Below, in pieces: positions 56,561-64,000 of a DNA stretch of 64,000 bases. The notes beneath the pieces are model-generated. The model saw only the letters and a list, made by a program, of their open reading frames with translations. It made no database searches and was not told the origin of the DNA. The position numbers and the translations under genes were made by a program. Location of the stretch: NCBI GenBank assembly GCA_964036045.1, contig OZ038381.1, forward strand, positions 106,149,367 through 106,213,366. The letters are read 5' to 3'. The DNA is from Eutreptiella sp. 'Long Island Sound 2002'. Taxonomy: Eukaryota > Euglenozoa > Euglenophyceae > Eutreptiales > Eutreptiaceae. Numbering within the stretch: position 1 is the stretch's first letter; each line of letters opens with the position of its first letter.

Positions 56561-57016
56561 CTACAAATCGTTACATCTCCCTTGGTCGGTGGGGAGGTAA
56601 CCTGTGTAACCTGAGGGCATCTCGAAACCTCTGCCAGCGATGTACAGGAGCTCCTGTGCAGGGCTGGCCCCACCCACCTCAGCTGAGCGTGGGGACGTTT
56701 GTGGGTCAGTAGGTTCAGGGTCAGGCTCTGGATACAAAGGCGCCTCTGATGCACTATCACTTGCAATGCTATTAAAAACAGCCCATGCAGCTGCCGCAGT
56801 AACGAACACATCCGCAGTAGAATGAGAACTGGGGTTCTTATCAGTCTGGCACTTGATTGTGCAGTCAGAGCCCTTTGCCGTGAGCACCCTGCCCCAATGC
56901 ATAAAACCCTTGTCTCCTGAATGCAAGTGGTGCTTCAACCGTGGCCTTAGTGGAACCATTGTTTGGCGAACCGGAAGTGGAATCGTTGTCTGGCGAACCA
57001 GACGGGGCATGACCAA
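56561..57016 (-). other. open frame of 151 codons related to the one at 52.68-53.49 kb
   Basis: The middle part (VLTAKGSDCTIKCQTDKNPS, SSHSTADVF, SASEAPLYPEPDPE, DPQTSPRSAEV) matches the frame at 52681-53493. A 13-residue insertion (AAAAWAVFNSIAS region) differs in a multiple of three. Downstream the two part company. It could be an exon of a duplicated gene or a coding remnant inside a dispersed repeat. Confidence 0.3.
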
Positions 57017-57424
57017 TGGCAGGCCTTGGGGGGACGGTGGGGGGACTCCCCATTAGGTCTTGAGCAGGCACAGGCGGCGTCGGGTCCAGAGCAGGTACGG
57101 CACTTTTCAGGGTCATGTGGGAACATGTTGTGCAACCAGTTGGGCACCGTGGGCGTATTGCAACGGCAGCACATTGAAAAGTGTCACCCAGTTGAGCCAC
57201 TGGCACGGTTGCATCTGCCCCACAAACACACTTGTCAGGCATGGGTTGTAAACACTGGGGTGAAAGGAGGGCAGTCGATGCATAACATAGTCAGGCATGG
57301 GTGTGAAAGGGAACAAGGAAAGGGGGTAGGGGGGTAGAAGTGAGACAGTTGCTCCAGCTGCCACCAGGTAGTCCCTTCCTCAATCCCGAGACATTGGTTC
57401 CCCTAAGACAAGAGGATGCACCCT

Positions 57425-57620
57425 ACTTTCCAAAATTCAGGCATTACCTATGATCCTTTCAAATGAACTCTCTGCAAAGGTCACCCAGCGAAAGAAGACC
57501 TGTTCCCTGAGCAGATGAACTTGTGCACATGGGCTCTGGCCAAGGTGGCTGAGCACCCTACTTTACAACATTCAGACGTTACCTCTGATCCTCTCCGATG
57601 AACTCTCTGCATAGGTCCCT
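57425..57620 (+). repeat. dispersed, diverged units of the 136-bp repeat
   Basis: About 1.4 units with CTACTTT..AAATTCAG, GATCCTTTCAAATGAACTC and TGGCCAAGGTGGCTGAGCAC. A further fragment lies at 57787-57840 (GGGCTCTGGCCAAGGTGGCT). Confidence 0.75.
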
Positions 57621-57924
57621 CTGCCCCGAAGGGGCACCCTTGTTGTAAAACAAAAGATCCGCGTAATGCACCCAAACCTGTCACTTTCATGACATCCCTG
57701 CAAATGGTACCTCACCGCATGCACCAGGCAACAAAGAAAGGGGGCCACTGGGTGCATACCTGTCAGTCCCAAAACCCAGGCTCCCATACTGGGCTCTGGC
57801 CAAGGTGGCTGAGTACCCTACTTTGCAAAATACAGGATTTGCCTCTGATGGGTTTGCTTGGTGCGATAGCACTCCCTGTAAAACCCCCTGTGCAACTTTT
57901 TCAGGAATACATGATGATCATGTG

Positions 57925-58050
57925 AAAATCTTTTTTTTGGAACGGAATCTTTGTTTTAGCGCAGAATCTTTTTCTAGGGCGGAATATTTTTTAACGCAGA
58001 ATCTTTTTTGTATGCTAAAAATAAGATTTCGCATCTTAAAAAAAAGCGTG
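57925..58050. repeat. A/T-tract foldback element
   Basis: T-tract units (GGAACGGAATCTTTGTTTTA, GCGCAGAATC, GGGCGGAATATTTTTTAACG) are followed by A-tract units (GCTAAAAATAAGATTTCGCA, CTTAAAAAAAAGCG). Same order of arms as at 55.3-55.5 kb. A poly-C run follows at about 58063-58078. Confidence 0.7.
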
Positions 58051-58689
58051 GCCCGCAATGCTGCCCCCCCCCCCCCCCGCCCCCAATTCCCTGATTGTCT
58101 CCCCACCAGCATACTTGCCACCTGTGCCCTGCAGGCGCGTTCCACATCACTCCCCATTTTCTGCAATCCCCCCCTTTGAGTATGTGAGCGCATACTTAAT
58201 CCTTTCCCTGTTGTCTTACCCGAGAGGAAGCCAAATAGCGTGGCAAGGCCTAAAGCCACATCTGTGGTGGTGGGAGCACCCACATGGCGTTCCCCACCCT
58301 GTCCCCTTCCACTACCCTCACACGGCTTGGGTGCTGCTGTGGGACACTCTAGGATAGCGCACCCTGGCGAATATGCCCTAGCAACAACCCCTCAGCGTCT
58401 CTGTGGCCAGCTCCCCACAAAACACGGTCCAAACGAAAGTGTTCGTTGGACCCTCAAAGGGGGTTAGTGTGGTTTGGAGATAGATGAGAAAGGAAGAGGG
58501 AAATGAGGTTGGCGTGTACGGTCCAGGATTTAAGCGCTATGAAAAGGATGAGAAGGATGGGCAGTGGGAATTGGGAGGGTTCGAGTGGGGGCAAAGGGGT
58601 CATCGGATTGGGAGGAGCGAGAACTCTGAGTAGAGTTGGGTAGTGCTGAGAAAGTTTATTGCCTTCGGCAAGGCACCTCGAAGAGAGGC

Positions 58690-58775
58690 CAACAGTCAGC
58701 CAATCAGTCAGTCAGGCAGGCAAGCAGTCAGTCAGGCAGTCAGTCGGGCAGGCAGGCAGACAGGCAGGCAGACAC
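58690..58775 (+). repeat. CAGT/CAGG tetranucleotide microsatellite
   Basis: Alternating CAGT, CAGG and CAGA units over about 85 bp, ending in a short CA run. Confidence 0.85.
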
Positions 58776-58844
58776 ACACAATTTGGCTTTTTTCAGTTGC
58801 GGACTACAATTACAAACATTGGGGAACCCGTTGTGCACAGGAAC

Positions 58845-58925
58845 ACTCAGTGGTCGAGTGGTGGACCACCCGACCGATAAATGGCCTGGTGCCGGTTTGA
58901 ACCCCAGCCGGCGGTTCGCCGATTG
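58845..58925 (+). ncRNA. tRNA-like sequence, possible tRNA-derived SINE head
   Basis: It has an A-box-like TGGTCGAGTGGT (58851-58862) and a B-box-like GGTTTGAACCC (58894-58904) at 32-nt spacing, close to RNA polymerase III internal promoters. I could not fold a convincing full cloverleaf, so an intact tRNA is unlikely. Confidence 0.3.
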
Positions 58926-59244
58926 ACCCCTATGCTACATGAATGACCCCCAAAAGGGGGGGATGTATAGCGTCCGCGCCTGCACTTGATCTAACAACCT
59001 CTCTTCGTGGTGACTTTGATGAGGCTGTTGAGGGTCTTGTTTTGCGGGGTGCAGCAGAAAGACACTTATCAGCATGTTGATTGGGCTTGGAGTGTGATTT
59101 TTGGGGGGCGGTTGCTTGGCTGGGATGTGTTTCTTTGGGTTTAGCCCTGGGCTTGGGATTTTTGAGGGCTGTGTACTAGCTGCTTGGCGACTGAAAGTGG
59201 AAGAGTTCTGCTGTGTGTAACATTTGCAGAGCGCACTAACTGCA

Positions 59245-59488
59245 TCATGGTGACATCTCCTGCACGGCAGCAGCCAGTGCCAGTGTTCGCTGTGCCCCTT
59301 CCACGTGTAGAGCCTCCACCAGACGGCCATCCACAACAGCAATCCCTTTGCCCTCAGCCAGTGCCTTTGTGTGAGCAGCAATTATGCGCTCCGCTTGGCA
59401 AATCTCCTCTGGGGTGGGTCCAAAATAATGATTGGCTGTGCTGATGGTGCTGGGATGTATCAAAGTCTTGCCATCAAAGCCCATGGCC
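59245..59488 (-). CDS. CitE/CLYBL-like CoA-ester lyase, last exon
   Basis: HpcH/HpaI-aldolase (citrate lyase beta-like) family; such enzymes cleave CoA thioesters such as citramalyl- or malyl-CoA. The exon encodes AMGFDGKTLIHPSTISTANH, the family's G-x-x-G-K-x-x-I-H-P substrate loop, then PTPEEICQAERIIAAHTKAL, a GKGIAVVDGRLVEALHVEGA segment and a C-terminal helix ending QEMSP and TGA at 59245-59247. The acceptor is TTCATTTCAG at 59498-59489. Joined to the exon at 62319-62641 it restores an Arg codon (AG + G) and the family sequence CKQGR-AMGFDGK without a gap. Homologues end shortly after this helix, so the stop is probably genuine. Substrate and organelle cannot be told from the visible part. 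Confidence 0.85.
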
Positions 59489-62318
59489 CTGAAATGAAGA
59501 TCGCAAGAGCATTCAACTGGGTTGCTATAGATCCTGTTCCGGCAACACTATGGGCTGGCATTCTGCGCTACAAGCTGCCATTTGTTGACCATTTTGAAGA
59601 TCCAAAACATCATCGTACATAAACAAGCAGGGCTACACACCTTTGGGCACCACTTTGACCCATTTTGGACCACCTGTGGCCTTGTTCCTTCACCTGCAAT
59701 AACCCAGACTGGCCAAATTCACAGGATGTGAGCGCCATTGACTAACTTAATTGGCTCTCATACCTTTCCCCAGCATTGTTGCAAAGCGACCTTTTTGCTG
59801 CAAGCAGGTGGCGGATGGGCTCATGTGCTTTTCCAGACTCCCCAAAGCATTCCTGTTCACCAATTCTAACAGATATGAGGGTAGGGGAAGGCACAATACC
59901 GTCAAACCGCTCAAAAGTATCCAATAACCGCAAAAACAGCCCGTTTGGATTCGTAAACCAGGCCATGCTTTTATCCAACGTAAACCCATGGGCGATCAAC
60001 AAATCCAAAACCATGTAGCCTTGTTTGTCATTCATTCATGAGGCTTCCGATGCACGTGGTATCAACTACACACATACTTCAACTACACACACTTTTGCGC
60101 TCTCCTTTTTCAACCAGTTGAGTTGTATTGTGGTGTGCCGAGGCCTGCAACGTACTTCCTCGCGTGCTCTAAGCCAATTGCAGCCTGAAATGGCATAAAT
60201 ATCAGCGGCTTCGCAAGGTCCACCAGAGTGAAGACTAGAGCTGGAAACTGGAGAGTTTTTTCGGATTACGGCTGCTGGCCAGGTTGAAAAGATTACACGT
60301 CACACCAAGCAAATACATCTGGCAGATGCTGAAAAGCAAAAGCAGAGAGCAAAAAGAGACCACTGGTTTGCAATATGGCCCATACTTGTCCCCTTCAAGC
60401 AGCTAAGCCAGAAGGAATGGGAACGTTGGCCTGAGGACCAAGATAAAGCATTTGCTCAATGGGAAATGTTACCAAGAAACCCCCTGGTCTGAACCAAAAA
60501 ATGACCCCCAAATTATCATAAGCACACACCCCAGGACGAAAAAAGACCGATTTCTTACCAGGAAACCCCCAAAAATATTACCCCCTGGCTATTTTACAAA
60601 AAACTCGCTTGTTACCACAAAACCCCCCATTGATTGCCAAAAAAACCCAGAGCCCCAAAATGCGTGGACAGACCACCCACACACCTAAGAATGCGCCAGC
60701 CGACACCGAAATGGATAATAATTGCAGGGCACCAAAAATGTGAAAGACAATGCTGCAGTGTTGTTACAGCCCATCAGAGCAAACAGACAGGCTGCAGTGC
60801 AGGACACATGGCAGTGCAATGGTATATGATGTACAAATACACAACTGCCAAAAAAAAAACGACATAAGGCCTCCATTGCAGAGGAAACCGACCGCAGGTA
60901 TCGAGCGGTGCGGGGTGAAAATGGTCCAGGGGTCTGCCAGTATTGAAGGGGGGGGAAAGGGGGGAATCAAATAGGCTGCATAACCCTTGCCGTTTCGTGG
61001 TCCCCAAGTGGAGCAAATGAACACATTTTTGGGGCTCCTGCAACCCCCCCCCCCCCCACCCACCCTTGGAGGGTGAAAAACCGCCAACCCCCCGAAACAA
61101 ATGTACCCAGAAGCCCATCCCCGCATGTACCAACCCCTCCCCATGTACCGAAACCCCGACCAAAATGTAACAAAATAGAACACAGAATGCAAAAAAAAAA
61201 CAACCAACAAACAACCCCAAAGATGTACAAAAAAGTCAACCCCCCCCCCCCCAACGCCAAGAATGCACCAAAAAAGCACCCAAAATGTCAAAAAAAACCA
61301 ACCTCAAATGTACCAAGAACCCGGGGGGTATAACGAGGTTTTTGTCGGTGCAAAAACAGGTTGTTGTTTTGGTAAGTATCACCCTCTTTGTGCTAAGGGT
61401 ATCCCGCGTCCCTTTGATTCCTCCATGCTGCTCAGCGATGACGGTGGCGTAGTTCTCGGATGTGGTCAAGGGCCAGTTTGGTGCAAGATAGTGCATATGA
61501 CGTTGCTATCCATGGGGGGCAGTAGCTACTTGGGTCCTTGGGTCCTTCTTTTTGTACATGAGAGCTGTACAGGGGATCAACCATCCCCCGTGGGATAGAG
61601 TTTATGTATAGAGGGTGAGTGCAAAGAGAATCTTGAGCTATGTGTCAGGGAGACACTGCTGTTGATGGGGTGGGAACCCCGCCGGCATTCTTCTTAGGGA
61701 CACAGGGGCATTGAGAAATTCCTGGTATGTTGGTGTGGAGCAAGTCCATGTGCTGCGTGGCTGTGTCAGGATTAGCTCCATAGTCAATGCTCCATCCTAC
61801 AGGGGTCACCAGTGGCAAGTCCCAAGATGGGAACAAGTCGATTGCTGTTCGGTTGGCCTGCCGGTGGAGAAGAAACTCGATTTCCCATGGTGGCTTCGTC
61901 TCGGCAATATGTCTATATATGCCTCCATCTCTTTTGGGGGGGGGGGGGGGGGCTGGTGGGGATTTGCCTTGAGATATTCAGGATGGTCATGGGAGGCTGT
62001 CTCGTCTGTCTGAAACATCCGTCGTGGCTCTTGTGTGTTGCAATTTCATGGACAACAAACCCTTGGAACATGTGCATGGCATTTGTCAGGCATGTGCTTC
62101 TTTGCGGCAGCATGTGGACTGCTTGTTTGCGCAATGCCACCATCTTTGTGCAAATCACCACGCACCTCCTGGGGTGGCGTGGGCACATAGTCCCGCTCCT
62201 ATGCAGCGCTGTGAGTGGCACGCAAGACTCTAGCCCTCCTCCGCCCAATCCAGTTGGTGCCGCAGGTTAGGGTTGACAATTGCCGTCCCAAGCACACTCC
62301 AATTTCCAGGGCGCACAC
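59489..62318 (-). other. 2830-bp intron of the CitE-like gene
   Basis: Donor AG|GTGTGC at 62320-62315 and acceptor TTCATTTCAG ending at 59489; the phase matches on both sides. It contains poly-C/G tracts (about 61046-61058, 61240-61252, 61937-61952). It also holds a minus-strand open frame (59742-60035, 97 codons, MAWFTNPNGLFLRLLDTFER) and a plus-strand open stretch at about 60240-60491 (HWFAIWPILVPFKQLSQKEW), neither of which I recognise. They may be remnants of inserted elements. Confidence 0.75.
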
Positions 62319-62641
62319 CTGCCCTGTTTGCAGTGCTCCACAAACTCCTCTGAGTCCTTCAAATTCAGATGCACTCCGTCCAAGGCACACAGCCCGTGTG
62401 CACGGGCCGCCAAGACACACAGCTGCAATCCCGTCCACAGTGGCACACGGTCCCGTGTGTGTGCTGCGTGCAGTTCGTTCGTCAGATCAGAAGTGCCCAT
62501 GACCAGAGCTGCGATCTTGGGACTGGCCCCGGCGATCTCAGAGGCGCGCAAAATCCCGAGGGGGGTTTCTATCATGCAGAAGATGTACTGGTCAGGCCCT
62601 GTGTCGTCAGCCACGTCCCGCACCATCTGCGGGCTCTCAAC
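62319..62641 (-). CDS. CitE/CLYBL-like CoA-ester lyase, penultimate exon
   Basis: The acceptor is CCTTGGCAG ending at 62642. The exon starts VESPQMVRDVADD, the usual continuation of the L-P-K-V-E strand of the TIM barrel. It contains FCMIETPLGIL, whose Glu is a metal ligand in the family, then AALVMGTSDLTNEL with the conserved G-x-x-D-L Asp, the second metal ligand, then LQLCVLAARAHGLCALDGV and NLKDSEEFVEHCKQG. It ends in a phase-2 GT donor at 62318. The G-T-S-D-L form is nearer to bacterial CitE-like CoA lyases than to animal CLYBL. Earlier exons, with the N-terminal barrel strands, are not recognisable between 62650 and the window end. Confidence 0.85.
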
Positions 62642-64000
62642 CTGCCAAGGCCGACATCAGGAGTTGCAACGCTCCCAGGCAGTGAGTGTGTGCACCTCCA
62701 CCCTCAGTAACCACCCGAGACAGTCCAGGCAATACCCCACTGGGAGGCAGCGTACAGAGGACCGAGCCAAGGCATGGAAACCGCAGCAGCAGCAATTCCA
62801 CTGAATCAGTGCAACCTGCAAATAAGGACCGCCAGAACGCATCAGGCATGCTGTGTGCCGTTTGTTAAAACGGTGTTTCCTTTTTAAAAGCTACTGATCG
62901 TCAGTGATTTATGGTCCGCCCATGTCCATCCAATACCATAATGGTGCTTGCCATGGTGGATGTGTAAAGGCTGTACACGGACAGGGGGCATGTTGGGATG
63001 TGTTTGTTTGCAACCGTGCCACAGATTGGGAATTACATGAAATCGGCAAACATCGTTTTCCACAGCTTTCCACTCAAGACATCATCTATATCATTATCGA
63101 AGACGACGTCTCTCCTGGCATTTGCCTTCTCAGAATCGACTTGATTCCCACATTTACCCACCTACATCACATCGACGAACTTCTTACTTCTTGGCTGGAA
63201 TGCCTTGGTTACTTCATTGGACACTTGTGGGTTGCATTGCTGCTGGATGAAGCTCCCGTGAGCTCGCTCCTCAGTGGGGTCCCACCATTGGTCAAAATCC
63301 CGTGGATGCGGGTCGTGAGAATTGCCTGCATTTTTCATTTTGATTTCTCAGCATTTTCGGCTTTTTGTGTGATGGGGATGAATCAGGTTGAACGGAGTCG
63401 ATCCTTTGAGGGACTTCTGTTCTCCTTCCCTCCTTCCAGGACAATGCGTTGGGAGTGCTGTTCTCCTTCATCCTGGGTCATTTCGTCTTGTGTCTCATGG
63501 TTGGTGACAACTTCCTCGGTTCCCATCTCACTTTCATCTTGCCAATCATCTTTGAGTTTTCTGTTGAAAATTAAGACAAGATAGCCTCTTATTTCTGTCC
63601 GACCAGCAGCACAGCCTGCAATTCATTTCAGCCTTGTGCAATTGTAGAGGAGCCAGCATTTCGTCTGCCAGAAATGGACAGAGCAAGCAGCGGTATAGGC
63701 CAGTACGACTTGTTCCACGTTCTCCTTTTCTCCTCACAATCGGGATTAGAGGACTCAGTACAATTGATTGCAATATCCGAAGCTTTCACATCCAACACTA
63801 CTCAATGCAGGATACGAACCCAGTGCATTGCCAAGACCCCCCCCCTCCCACTTGCTTGCTTCATTGGGTTGGGTGGTGGGCGATGGGACAGGCCTTGGCT
63901 TGCAGGGTTCCTTCGATGGAAGTGTGGGCCTGGTGGTAGTCGTGTGCCAGTACTGGTGTGGGGGTGCTGAAACACACACAACAACTCCAAGGACTGGGTC
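62642..64000. other. upstream intron or flank of the CitE-like gene; no firm gene
   Basis: By context this should be intron sequence of the lyase gene. The plus-strand frame 62904-63584 (226 codons) has no recognisable motif. A weak minus-strand exon candidate lies at 63383-63560. Confidence 0.4.
63383..63560 (-). CDS. possible acidic terminal exon, unrecognised
   Basis: A good 3' splice-site pattern (CTTAATTTTCAACAG, ending at 63561) is followed by a frame of 58 codons rich in Asp, Glu and Gln (DDWQDESEMGTEEVVTNHE) ending in TGA at 63383-63385. It does not belong to the lyase family. If real it is part of another gene on this strand; it could equally be chance. Confidence 0.2.

Noticed and set aside
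62904-63584. 226-codon plus-strand frame as a gene
   Set aside because: No recognisable motif, low-complexity Ser/Cys-rich end, and it overlaps a splice-site-preceded frame on the other strand. Not supported enough to call.

Overview
This is nuclear DNA from a eukaryote. It holds chromodomain-bearing Ty3/gypsy LTR retrotransposons primed by initiator tRNA-Met, several satellite families, a spliced metabolic gene and very little other coding DNA. There are no operons, Shine-Dalgarno sites or prokaryotic gene density. The many poly-C/poly-G tracts, the GC-rich retroelement reading frames set in AT-richer intergenic DNA, and a CitE-like CoA-lyase gene with a 2.8-kb GT-AG intron would fit a repeat-rich green alga (prasinophyte type) or another protist. 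The taxon is an inference; no marker gene proves it.

Layout. (1) Positions 1-11005: retroelement A on the minus strand. Its 3' LTR is cut by the window edge; the internal region is 162-8640 and the 5' LTR is 8641-11005. (2) 11006-25277: gene-poor DNA with four tandem-repeat blocks: a 481-bp satellite (about 12.1-14.25 kb), a GGGGCA-type minisatellite (15.8 kb), a degenerate ~180-bp array (16.6-19.5 kb) and a ~710-bp repeat carrying a 23-bp-arm hairpin (20.8-22.3 kb). (3) 25278-52284: retroelement B on the plus strand, same family as A. Its 5' LTR (25278-27708) and 3' LTR (49852-52284) are present, but its integrase gene is split by a ~12.8-kb foreign block (about 35022-47861). About 0.86 kb of integrase sequence is present on both sides of that block. 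The block contains a ~9.7-kb higher-order satellite (dimers of ~210-bp monomers, period ~420 bp, partly organised in a 2096-bp super-unit). (4) 52285-59244: noncoding repeats, including A/T-tract foldback elements, a ~136-bp tandem array, and two diverged copies of a segment that may once have encoded protein. (5) 59245-62641, minus strand: the last two visible exons of a CitE/CLYBL-like CoA-ester lyase. Upstream exons lie outside the window or were not recognised.

How the retroelement genes fit together. Comparing copies A and B shows that the parent element had one reading frame from Gag to the chromodomain, interrupted by a single in-frame UAG between the nucleocapsid and protease regions. 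That UAG is at the same place in both copies and is followed, after seven nucleotides, by the same small stem-loop. This suggests stop-codon readthrough as the Gag/Pol control. The Gag frame also begins inside the LTR and runs through the primer-binding site. All other breaks are private to one copy or to B's duplicated segment, so both copies are dead elements that could only be mobilised in trans.
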